Assembly (NCBI RefSeq): GCF_040744945.1
Contig: NZ_CP160453.1
Location: 5,332,001-5,396,000, forward strand
Direction of reading: 5' to 3'
Origin: Saccharothrix sp. HUAS TT1
GTDB taxonomy: Bacteria; Actinomycetota; Actinomycetes; Mycobacteriales; Pseudonocardiaceae
Length of the DNA: 64,000 nt
A program made the position numbers and the translations under genes. Position 1 is the stretch's first letter, and every line of letters starts with the position of its first letter. Positions 7,898 to 16,171 of this stretch are shown piece after piece. Under the pieces are notes generated by a model, which searched no databases, was not told where the DNA came from, and worked only from the letters and a program-made list of their open reading frames with translations.

Positions 7898-10800
7898 CTA
7901 ACCGGCCGACGGGACGAGGGTCGGTCCGTCGTCGCCGCGCACACCGGAGTCCTGCCCACCGTGAATGCCGGTGCGGTGGACTCGGCCGGTCTCGCGGGTG
8001 TGGCGCCAGTCGGTGATCGACAGGCTGATGACGCTGGACGTTCGTTCGTCGTGGCTGCGGACGAATCCGACCGCGGACACGTACGGCTCGATGGTGTGGA
8101 CCTTCTGCAACGGTGTGACGACCAGCATCTGGAGCCCGAGCGAGGTGAACAGTTCGAGGCCGAACGTCGTCGAGGCGTCCGATCCGCGACCGAACGCCTC
8201 GTCGATCATGACCAGGCGGAAGGCGTCATCCCGCCCTTCCGCGAGCCCATACTGGTAGGCCAGCGACGCCGCCAGGATCGTGTACGCGAGCTTCTCCTTT
8301 TGTCCTCCGGACTTACCGCCGGAGTCGGCGTAGTGCTCCACCAGGGCGTTTTCGTCGCGAGTGCGCTCAGCGGCGGCGAAGGTGAACCACTGCCGCACGT
8401 CGGTCACCTTCGACACCCAGGTCCTATCCTGCGTGGTGGCTCCCTCACGACCGGTGAACCGGTCCAACAACGCTCGCACGCGCAGGAAGCGCTCCTCGGA
8501 GTAGGTGTCGTCGTCGGCACCGATGGCACCGGCGGTGATATCGCGCAGGTCGGCTCGGAACTGCCTGATGACGGGGTCGGGGGACGGGTCCGGAACGAGG
8601 TGGATGTAGGTGCCCGCGCGGTAGTCGATCCGTCCGAGAGCGTCGTTGATGATCTGTAGCCGGTCGCTGATCTTGCGGGCCTCGGTCTCGAGTTTGCGGT
8701 GGAAGACCGCGATCTCCTGGATCGCGTTGCGTTCGAGTTGCTCCTTGAAGTTCTCCTCCCACCGGGGTAGGTCATCCTCGACCAAGCGGGTGCGGATCTC
8801 CAGCAGTCGGTGGCGGTTCTCCAGGTCACGGGGGTCGATGTCGGTGCAGATCTGAGGCCATCCGCTCGCGTACTCGCCCATCGCCGCAGCCAGGTCACGG
8901 CCGATGCGGGCGAGCGTCTCGGACGCGCTGGTGGTGCGGCGCCGCAGCTCGTCGTTCAACGCGCGCTCCCACGCGTCGCAGGCCGACACCTCGTGCGGCA
9001 CCTGTCCCACGCTGGCGAGGACGTCCTCCCAGGTCGACCGAACAGCGTCGGACAACTCCAATTCGGCGACGGCGATGGACGCGAGACGGGTTGTCGCCTG
9101 GTCGAGCGCGCTTTCCCGTTGCCAGACGGCCTTCTTGCGGCCTTCGAGTTCGTCACCGAGTGTTCGGAGCTCACGCTCGACTTGCGCCAGGTGCTCGCGC
9201 AGTTCGGCGATCTCCGGGGAATTCGCCAGCGAGTCGCGGTGCTCCTCGATTTGACGCAGAGCTTCGCGGGCCGCGACTTGGTCGATGTCTGCGGCGACGG
9301 TGAACTTCTCGTCCAGCATGCGGGCCGCGTACTCGCGCTCGGACAGCTGACCACCGCGCTGGTTCACCAAGTTGGCCGCCTCTTCAGCCCTGGCGAGGTT
9401 CTGAACGAGGTGAGGACGAAGCTCAGCCAAACGCGCACGGCGCGCCGCAGTGTCCCACCCCAGGACGTAATAGCGGCGATCATCGGCCCGCTGCCGGTCG
9501 TCCTTCTCGTGCCGCGCGCCGTCACGGATCTGCCCGGCTCGTGTCACAGCCCTGGGGTGGTGCTCGAGTTCGGACACGTCGTGCACGCACACGTGCCCGT
9601 AGCGGCTGGTGATCTGCCAGGCGACCCACCGGGTGAACTGCGTACCGGGGCGCACCCGCAGCTTGGCAGCCATGCTCCGGGCATTGGGCTGCTGCCCGGC
9701 GGGCGCGTCAGTGTCGACCCGGTAGTACACCAGTCGCCGGCCCAGGTGGTGGGAGTCGACCCACGAGGCGACTCGCCTGTAGTGCTGGTCGGGCACCAGC
9801 AGCGACAGCGCGAACGGCCGGACCAGGCGCTCGGCGGCCGCCTCCCATTCGCGCTCGTCCTCCGCCACGGTGAGCATCTCACCGGCGAACACGAGTTCTT
9901 CCGAGTTCAACCCGAGTTCGGCGCACATGGCGTCCCGCAGGGCAGCGCTGTCCGGAGGGATGTTGCTGGGGCGCTCGCGGGCGGCCTTGAGCTCCGCGTC
10001 GAGCGCGGTGAGTTCGTCGCGTGCGACTTTGACCGCGTGGTAAGCGTTAAACTGGTCTTCTTTGAGGTCTTTCGCCTGCTCCGCGAGACTGGCCCGCACC
10101 GCGGCGACATCGCTGCGGAACTGTCCGAAGTCGCCGACGTCGTGCGGCGCCTCCACACCAGCTCGACGGGCGAGGTCCTTGAGCTCGCCATAGGCTCGGG
10201 CGACCGTTTTCACCTTGGTGCGTGCTTCGACCACGTCGCGTTCGGCCGCGTCCAACTGCGATCCCCCTGCGGCATTAAGTTGGACGTTGAGCTGCAACTG
10301 TCGCCGTGCAGCGGCTTCGCGCGCCCTCTCGGTCCTCGTGACTGCGGATCGCAGGCCTGGCAGTAACCGCTCGGCCTCTCCGACGACTTCGGTCAGCAAC
10401 TTGTAGCGGAGGTTGTCCACGTGTTGTGGGACGGCTGCGCTGACCTGTTCGGCGATCTCGATACGAAGGCGCGTCCGCTCGTACCGGATGGCTTCCTCGG
10501 CGACCTTGTTCAGTGCGTCCAGTTGTTCTCGCGCGTCGACGACGCGGTCGTGGGCGACGGTCAGGTCCTCGTAGTGGCTGAGCATGTGCTCGATCGAGCC
10601 GCTCATGTCGGCGGCGTCGAGCATGTGGGCGCGGACAAAATCCGTCAGGTTGCCGACCTGCTTCATCGACACGGTCTGCGCGAAAAGCGCCAGTCCGCCA
10701 CTGCTGACGTTCAAGAGCCGGCACAGGTCGCGCTGGTAGGCAGCGAAGTTGTCCTCGTGTGGCGCGGCTCCGGCCGCGCGCAGCGCCTGGCGCAGCGACC

Positions 10801-11377
10801 TGAGGTTGCCGTGACCGAGCAGGTGCTCGCGCACGTCGAGCTCGAGCGGCGCGGTGAAGTACGTCTTGGTCGGTGCTGACGCGGAGTCCTTGAACGTCAG
10901 CACGAGACCTGCGCTGACGTGGCCGCTGCGGTGGCGGTCGAAAGTGGCCAGCACCACGGACATGGTGCCGGTGTGTGCCCGCAGGAACTCGGGACGTTGA
11001 ATGCCCGTGGTCTCGTCAACGACGTTGCGATACTGCCCGAGCGCGTAGCTGGTCAGTGTCCGTTCGCTGCGGGTGGCACCGGCGGCTTGGTTGAATGTGA
11101 CCCGGTGCGGTGGACAGAGCAGGCTGGTGAGGGCATCAACGATGGTGGACTTGCCCGCGCCGACGTTGCCGGTGAGCAGGCAGTTGCCGCCGTCCATGTC
11201 GAGGCTCCACACCTTCCTGTGGAAGGTGCCCCAGTTGTAGACCTGGAGACGCCGCAGCCGAGTACCGGCCGTGGACGCCGGCGATGAAGGGGGAGAGCTG
11301 TCTGCGGGTATGGACGCGGTCGCTGTGTTGTCGGGCTTGCTTGGGGTGGGCGCGTTGGTACCGGACACGACGCTCAT
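7898..11377 (-). CDS. jetC: Wadjet SMC-like ATPase JetC
   Basis: This 1159-residue SMC/MukB-like ATPase starts at ATG 11377, overlapping the jetB stop as ATGA with AGGAGGT just upstream. The P-loop is TGNVGAGKST at residues 69-78. A long Arg/Glu-rich coiled-coil region fills the middle. Around residues 1015-1060 come the signature GGKSGGQKEKLAYT and Walker B FRLVMIDEAFGRG, then a D-loop region. The last 40 residues are a divergent tail. JetC is the motor that extrudes DNA loops and so senses small circles. Length and motif order match the family, with no frameshift. Confidence 0.88.
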   Translation of the reverse strand: MSVVSGTNAPTPSKPDNTATASIPADSSPPSSPASTAGTRLRRLQVYNWGTFHRKVWSLDMDGGNCLLTGNVGAGKSTIVDALTSLLCPPHRVTFNQAAGATRSERTLTSYALGQYRNVVDETTGIQRPEFLRAHTGTMSVVLATFDRHRSGHVSAGLVLTFKDSASAPTKTYFTAPLELDVREHLLGHGNLRSLRQALRAAGAAPHEDNFAAYQRDLCRLLNVSSGGLALFAQTVSMKQVGNLTDFVRAHMLDAADMSGSIEHMLSHYEDLTVAHDRVVDAREQLDALNKVAEEAIRYERTRLRIEIAEQVSAAVPQHVDNLRYKLLTEVVGEAERLLPGLRSAVTRTERAREAAARRQLQLNVQLNAAGGSQLDAAERDVVEARTKVKTVARAYGELKDLARRAGVEAPHDVGDFGQFRSDVAAVRASLAEQAKDLKEDQFNAYHAVKVARDELTALDAELKAARERPSNIPPDSAALRDAMCAELGLNSEELVFAGEMLTVAEDEREWEAAAERLVRPFALSLLVPDQHYRRVASWVDSHHLGRRLVYYRVDTDAPAGQQPNARSMAAKLRVRPGTQFTRWVAWQITSRYGHVCVHDVSELEHHPRAVTRAGQIRDGARHEKDDRQRADDRRYYVLGWDTAARRARLAELRPHLVQNLARAEEAANLVNQRGGQLSEREYAARMLDEKFTVAADIDQVAAREALRQIEEHRDSLANSPEIAELREHLAQVERELRTLGDELEGRKKAVWQRESALDQATTRLASIAVAELELSDAVRSTWEDVLASVGQVPHEVSACDAWERALNDELRRRTTSASETLARIGRDLAAAMGEYASGWPQICTDIDPRDLENRHRLLEIRTRLVEDDLPRWEENFKEQLERNAIQEIAVFHRKLETEARKISDRLQIINDALGRIDYRAGTYIHLVPDPSPDPVIRQFRADLRDITAGAIGADDDTYSEERFLRVRALLDRFTGREGATTQDRTWVSKVTDVRQWFTFAAAERTRDENALVEHYADSGGKSGGQKEKLAYTILAASLAYQYGLAEGRDDAFRLVMIDEAFGRGSDASTTFGLELFTSLGLQMLVVTPLQKVHTIEPYVSAVGFVRSHDERTSSVISLSITDWRHTRETGRVHRTGIHGGQDSGVRGDDGPTLVPSAG

Positions 11378-12033
11378 ATGACCTCCTCGTCCGTCGCGGA
11401 GTTCGACGAGGGAACGGGACCGCTGCCGGAGCTGTTGCCGCTGGTGTTCTCGCCCGTACTTTCGGAAGAGGTGGATGTCCCCAGGAGCTGGTCCCGGAAC
11501 CGGGCGAGCCAGTCGCCGGTGATGACCGCTTTGACCACGCGACGCACCTCGTAGGTCTGCTCGTCCGTGTTGTTCATCTTGCGCAGGTACCCGAGCTCGG
11601 TCACGACGCGGATGTCGGCGCTGATGCGGTCGTCGGTGTGGCTGCTGTCGTGGAACACCCGTAAGGACTCGACGAGTTCGGCATGGGTGACCAGGACGCG
11701 GGCGATGTCCCCCTCGGTGTCCGCCTGCGCGAGGTATTGACGCAGCAGGACCAGCAGGACCGTCGCGTGGTACGTGAGCGCGTGCCGGCGCACGAGTCGC
11801 GGCATTCCATCAGGCAGCTCCTCAAGGCTGCGCAGGTAGGCGAACTGTTCGGTTTCGTCGACGACCAACGTCAGCCCGAGAACCGCGAAGTAGTCCAGCA
11901 GCATCACGCGGACGCGTTGGTTGCTGATGGCCGTCCACGCGCGCTGGTTCTCCTCCCGGTACACGACGCCGCGCAACAGGCTGGCCGTGGCGACGGAACG
12001 CCCTGTTTCCAGGCTCTCGTCAGTGGCGCTCAT
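11374..12033 (-). CDS. jetB: Wadjet subunit JetB (DUF4194)
   Basis: This protein of about 219 residues starts at ATG 12033 (MSATDESLETGR), preceded by GGAAAGG and overlapping the end of jetA by 14 bases. The DUF4194 core is recognisable in REENQRAWTAISNQRVRVML, then PRLVRRHALTYHATVLLVLL and ISADIRVVTELGYLRKM, a winged-helix fold like MukE. JetB bridges the kleisin-like JetA to the JetC ATPase. The C-terminus ends in a Ser/Gly-rich tail that is probably disordered. Frames extending upstream of 12033 read through jetA and were discarded. Confidence 0.85.
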   Translation of the reverse strand: MSATDESLETGRSVATASLLRGVVYREENQRAWTAISNQRVRVMLLDYFAVLGLTLVVDETEQFAYLRSLEELPDGMPRLVRRHALTYHATVLLVLLRQYLAQADTEGDIARVLVTHAELVESLRVFHDSSHTDDRISADIRVVTELGYLRKMNNTDEQTYEVRRVVKAVITGDWLARFRDQLLGTSTSSESTGENTSGNSSGSGPVPSSNSATDEEVI

Positions 12034-13534
12034 CGGCGCCTTTCCAGGACGTCGGGCGGCCCGCGGTGTCGGTGAACAGGAGCATCGGCATCTCGGCGAC
12101 CCGGTTCCTGCCGTCGGTGTCCCAGGAGATCTGTTCGCGGGCATCGGTTATCCGGGCATCGTCCTCGGTGCCCACCTGGAGGTACCCCACCAACTCGGCG
12201 AGCCCTTCGGTCAGCGGGTGCTCCGCGACAACCTGGCCCAGGCTTGCCACACCCGAATGCGCGGCGAGCGTGCGCGCAACCGCTTCACGGAGTGCGGACA
12301 GGTCGACGTAGCTGAGTTCGAGCAACTCGCTCACGTCGAGTTCGGCGTCGTTGACGGTTGCGTCCTCGTCCACGTCGATCTCCGTGGTCGTCCTGGGCGT
12401 GTACGGGGGCCGCTCCAGGGGCAACGCGATGTCGGCGCGCAGCCCGTCGATCTCCGCACCCAGCAGCGGCCCGTCCGATCTGTCACGTGCGTGGGACGCA
12501 GCTGCGAGAGCGGACCGCAGCAGCTTGTTGATGCGGCGCGTCTCTGCCCATGCCGCATCGTCGAGGAAACGGCGCAGCTGGCTCGACAGGGACGCGATGG
12601 TGCGCTGGGTGAGTTCTGCGGCGGTGAACAAGTCGTTGCGCAGGACCTGCTCTGCCTCGCCGGTCCAGCCCTGTAGTGACGGCAGGGATTCGACCACGTC
12701 GAGCAGTTCGGCGAGTTCATCCTGAGCGCTGGCCGAGAGCAGGTACTCCCAGAACGCCGTCCAACTCCGGCCTTGGTCGGTGGCGCCGATCTCCTGTTGG
12801 GAACCGAACACCTCGGACAGAAAGGTGCCGCGAGGTCCGTCCCACGTCGTCGCCTTCGCGCGCACGCTGCGGTCGAGTTCGCGGAAGTTGTCTTCGACCG
12901 CGCGCAGGTCGCCGAGCAGCGTTCGAGCGGTCAGCACAACCTGTTGGTACCGTTCGCGGACTGCCGCCGGCTCGAGGCGGGTGTCCACGCCCGCGCGGAT
13001 CGCGGCGAGTTGGTCGTCGATTTCGGCACGCTGTCGTTCCAGTGCCGCGATCCGGGCGCCTGGGTCGGTCTCGGAACCGACCGCGATCTGTCGCAGGAGA
13101 TCACGAATGGTCAACAGCCGCGAGGCGGTACCGACGAATCTGCGCGGTCCGAGGTCGCGGCAGAATCCCGCAGCGAGTTCGACCGCGGCAGTCGGCTCGT
13201 AGTACGGGTGCTCGGAGCCGGCCGGGACCGTTCTGCGGAGGAAACCCACCCTCGGGTCCGACCACTCGGCCAGGTACGTCTCGGCGGTGCGCGGATAAGT
13301 GTCGGGTTGACTGCGGCGCAGGTCGGAAAGGTACGCCTCGAGCGCTTCGACGAGATCCGGCCCTGGCATGCGGCGCACGTTCGGCTGAAGGAACGTCGTG
13401 CTGAGGAATCCGAGGATCAACGGTGCGTTGTCGGCGCGAAGCAGCCGCCACGCGGGATGTTTGCGTCGATACTCGACCAGTTGGTCGTGGAGCAGCGATA
13501 CCACGGGAGCGACAGAAGGTCCAGGCAGTGGCAC
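12020..13534 (-). CDS. jetA: Wadjet subunit JetA (DUF3375)
   Basis: I chose the GTG at 13534 because GGGAG lies four bases upstream and DUF3375 homology begins right after it (LLHDQLVEYRRKHPAW). The frame is open further upstream, but that extension is Arg/Ser/Thr-rich and not protein-like. The product has about 504 residues: conserved N-terminal helices to residue 130, a coiled-coil centre (ARIAALERQRAEIDDQLAAI) and an acidic segment IDVDEDATVNDAELDV before the last domain. JetA is the kleisin-like subunit. DUF3375 plus DUF4194 marks this as a type I Wadjet system. It is the first gene of the operon, so the promoter should lie in 13535-13850. Confidence 0.83.
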   Translation of the reverse strand: MPLPGPSVAPVVSLLHDQLVEYRRKHPAWRLLRADNAPLILGFLSTTFLQPNVRRMPGPDLVEALEAYLSDLRRSQPDTYPRTAETYLAEWSDPRVGFLRRTVPAGSEHPYYEPTAAVELAAGFCRDLGPRRFVGTASRLLTIRDLLRQIAVGSETDPGARIAALERQRAEIDDQLAAIRAGVDTRLEPAAVRERYQQVVLTARTLLGDLRAVEDNFRELDRSVRAKATTWDGPRGTFLSEVFGSQQEIGATDQGRSWTAFWEYLLSASAQDELAELLDVVESLPSLQGWTGEAEQVLRNDLFTAAELTQRTIASLSSQLRRFLDDAAWAETRRINKLLRSALAAASHARDRSDGPLLGAEIDGLRADIALPLERPPYTPRTTTEIDVDEDATVNDAELDVSELLELSYVDLSALREAVARTLAAHSGVASLGQVVAEHPLTEGLAELVGYLQVGTEDDARITDAREQISWDTDGRNRVAEMPMLLFTDTAGRPTSWKGADERH

Positions 13535-14207
13535 CGATCTCCCGGATCCATCTTTATGGTCGATGTTGCACCTCTTTGAACCGGTTGCTGTGCACAAACA
13601 GGAATGCACAACGGTTGCTGATCTCATCGGCCCGGACGCCGAGAACGTTACCGTCCTCGGCGGCGCGACGCGAGAGCGGCTTCCAGCACATGTGTGGGCT
13701 CGCATCTGCCGCAGGGGCGACCACCTGGCTCGGGCACCACGCGGTCCGGTGCCGAGCCGTACCGGAAGTGAACATTTTCCTTTTGTATCCTTCCGTCGCT
13801 GGGGTGTCACTCGATGGTCGCATACTTGCGGAAAGCTGAACGGTGACGACGGTCAATGGGGACCGGCGTCACCGACGGAAGGTGCACGGATGGAGTCCGG
13901 TCTCCTCGGCGAGTCGGGTCGCGTGATGCCTTCACTCTGATGATGCACGACCACCAGTGTCATGCCGTCTCGGGGAGCTCGAAGGTAGGGGCCAACGAGA
14001 GGGTGGCGTACTCCGTTTGGAGCAGAATCACCCGTGTAGCCTCGTAATTCCATGCACGTGGCTGCCGTTGGTGGCCAAATGGCTGGATGGCCATTACTGC
14101 ATTTGACTGTAGTTGCTGCCCTGTTCGGACGTTCCTGGACCGACGTCATCTTGTCAGTTGGGTGCCTGGTCATCGTATTGGTTGGCGGACTGGGTGGAGG
14201 GGTGGCC
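13535..14207. other. Intergenic stretch before jetA and the recombinase pseudogene
   Basis: About 670 bases separate jetA (minus) from the recombinase pseudogene (plus). Base composition is lower in GC than the flanking genes, as expected for a divergent control region. Frames here are short and not protein-like. I could not place a convincing -10/-35 pair for jetA and saw no repeat or RNA gene. Confidence 0.35.
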
Positions 14208-15606
14208 GTGTCGGTGTCGGATGTGGATCTATTGGCGGGTTGGTTGCAGGCCGAGCAAGGCAGGGGTGAGCGGAGGCGGTCGCAGGATCCATATGTGCAC
14301 TTGGGGTTGCGGTTCGCCTTCTACGGTCGGATGTCGACGTCGGAGTACCAGGACAAGGCGTCGTCGCGGTTGCGGCAGTTGGAGATGTCGACGTTGTTGG
14401 TCGAGGGGCGCGGGACGGTCGTGGCCTCGTTCTTCGACGAGGGGCGTCGCGGCGGCGTCGGTGGTGCAACCGGCCGGAGGCGGCCCGGTTGCTGGCGGCG
14501 ATCGGGGATCCGGATCGTGGGTTCGACGCGATCGTGGTGGGGGAGTACGAGCGGGCGTTCTGCGGGCGGCAGTTCGACGAGTTGGCGCCGTTGTTGCAGC
14601 GGCACGGTGTCCAGGTCTGGTTGCCGGAGGTGGGCGGGCCGGTGGATCTGGAGGATCCGGATCAGCGGCGGTACATGCGGGAGTTGGGGGCGCAGTCGCT
14701 GCGTGAGGTGATCCGGGCGCGGAATCGGGCGCTGGCGGCGATGAAGGCGCAGGCGGAGTTGGGGCGGTATCTGGGTGGTCGGCCGCCGTACGGGTACCGG
14801 TTGGCGGACGGCGGGCCGCATCCGAATCGGTCGCATGCGCGGTGGGGGCGGCGGGCGGTGCGGCTGGAGCCGGATCCGGTGACCGCGCCGCATGTGCGGT
14901 GGATTTTCGCGCGGCGGCTGGCAGGCCGTAGTGCTGCGGGGATCGCGCGGGAGCTCAACGAGCGGGGTGTGCCGTGTCCGTCGACTGTGGACCGGGTCCG
15001 CAACCGGCACCGGTCGGGCAGGGGTGGACCGTGCAGACGGTGGCGACGATCCTGGAGAACCCGCGCTACACGGGGCGTCAGGTGTGGAATCGGGTGGCCA
15101 ATGATCGTGATCACGTGGACGTGGTCACCGGGCGTCCGGGGCAGCGGCTCAATCTGCCCGCCGAGTGGGCGATCTCGTCGGAGGTGGCGCACACGCCGCT
15201 GGTGAGTGTGCGTGACTTTACCGCGGCGCAGGTGGTGCGCACCCGTCCCGACGATGTGGATCACCGGGCGGAGTACGTGTTGGCGGGGTTGGTGCGGTGT
15301 GGTGTGTGCGGTCGGCGGATGGACTCGCACTGGGTGCACGGCCGTCCCGGTTACCGGTGCCGTCACGGCTACACCAGTGCCCACACGCGGCCGGCGGACG
15401 CGCCGAAGAGGTTGTACTGGCGCGAGGATTGCCTGCTGGAACGGTTGGCCGCCCTGCCCGAGTTCGCGGACCTCGTAGGCGCCGGGAAGGACGGTCTCGC
15501 CGAGCGGCTGCGCGCCCAGGGACAGTTGGTGCAGTGTGACGCAGCCGTGGTCGCCCTTGTCGAGGGGCCACCCTTGCCGGTCCGCCGGGGTCGACGCCTG
15601 GTCTGA
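14208..15606 (+). pseudogene. Serine recombinase pseudogene with two frameshifts
   Basis: The start is probably GTG 14208 (VSVSDVDLLAGWL), 7 bases after GGTGGAGG. The catalytic motif is FAFYGRMSTSEYQD. Near 14455-14470 the coding sense moves to another frame with RPEAARLLAAI, DAIVVGEYERAFCG and RPPYGYRL. Near 15020 it moves again, to GWTVQTVATILENPRYTGR and a zinc-ribbon-like LVRCGVCGRRMDSHWVHG, ending at TGA 15604-15606. All domains of a large serine recombinase (catalytic, recombinase, zinc ribbon) are present across three frames. Both shifts go in the same direction as those in the AlbA_2 pseudogene at 4706. It cannot make a full protein as sequenced. Confidence 0.75.
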
Positions 15607-15710
15607 CCGGCCGCACGGGGGCTGACCTGCGGCAACGTGTGAGCGCAGCGTCGCTGGATGGCGGTTCGTCGACCCGTCGGCAGGAAGCTCGTCCGACACG
15701 CCGAAATAGA

Positions 15711-15761
15711 TTTGCCCACGCGGTGCGGTGTGATAAACTGGAACCGCAACGCGTGGGCAAA
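15711..15761. other. Long near-perfect inverted repeat (51 bases)
   Basis: TTTGCCCACGCG (15711-15722) pairs with CGCGTGGGCAAA (15750-15761). Inside it TGCGGT (15724-15729) pairs with ACCGCA (15743-15748). Together they form a 19-bp stem with one mismatch and a 13-base loop. No T-tract follows. It ends two bases before the tRNA-end-like sequence at 15764, so it may belong to an attachment region rather than be a simple terminator. Confidence 0.6.
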
Positions 15762-15763
15762 CT

Positions 15764-15782
15764 GTGTCCGAGGAGCGACTTG
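15764..15782 (+). other. Possible left attachment site (copy of tRNA-Leu 3' end)
   Basis: GTGTCCGAGGAGCGACTTG differs from the tRNA-Leu 3' end at 30257-30275 at only two of 19 positions. The orientation is the one expected for a direct repeat flanking an element inserted in the 3' end of that tRNA gene. The enclosed 14.5 kb contains the conjugation, regulation and integrase genes. The match is short and was found by eye, so it remains a candidate. Confidence 0.35.
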
Positions 15783-15833
15783 TTCACTATTCACACGCAT
15801 TGACTTTCGGTAATCGTGCTAACTATCTCTAGG

Positions 15834-15879
15834 GGCGCTGCGTTCGCCTTGATTGCTCGATCAAGGCGAACGCAGCGCC
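15834..15879. terminator. Perfect 20-bp hairpin, probable terminator
   Basis: GGCGCTGCGTTCGCCTTGAT (15834-15853) is followed by a six-base loop and its exact complement (15860-15879). One further base pair and a G-T pair extend it. There is no T-run, as is common for actinobacterial terminators. It lies between the recombinase pseudogene and the DUF6119 gene and could stop transcription entering from the left. Confidence 0.6.
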
Positions 15880-16171
15880 TCGAACACGAACCGAACGACC
15901 GATATTTGTCACCGTTAGCAGCGATGGCAGTTAAGATGAATATCTCTCTTTGAACGCCGATAGGCTTCGACGCCGGAGATTGACTGAGGCCAACCCGGCC
16001 ACCCTCCGTGGTCGACTCGCTACTAAACCGACAAAGTTGGCTAAGCCATTAGCTAGTGGATCGATCATACGTTCGACGATGCAGCACAATAGGGTGTAAT
16101 CGGTATCACTTCCGGGCTTTGAAGCGACAGAGTGGGTAGCTAGCCACGCTCAAGGTCCACGGGAGGAAGCT

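Noticed and set aside
14455..15025. Programmed frameshifting in the serine-recombinase gene
   Set aside because: No slippery heptamer or following structure was seen at either shift. Decay or sequencing error is simpler.
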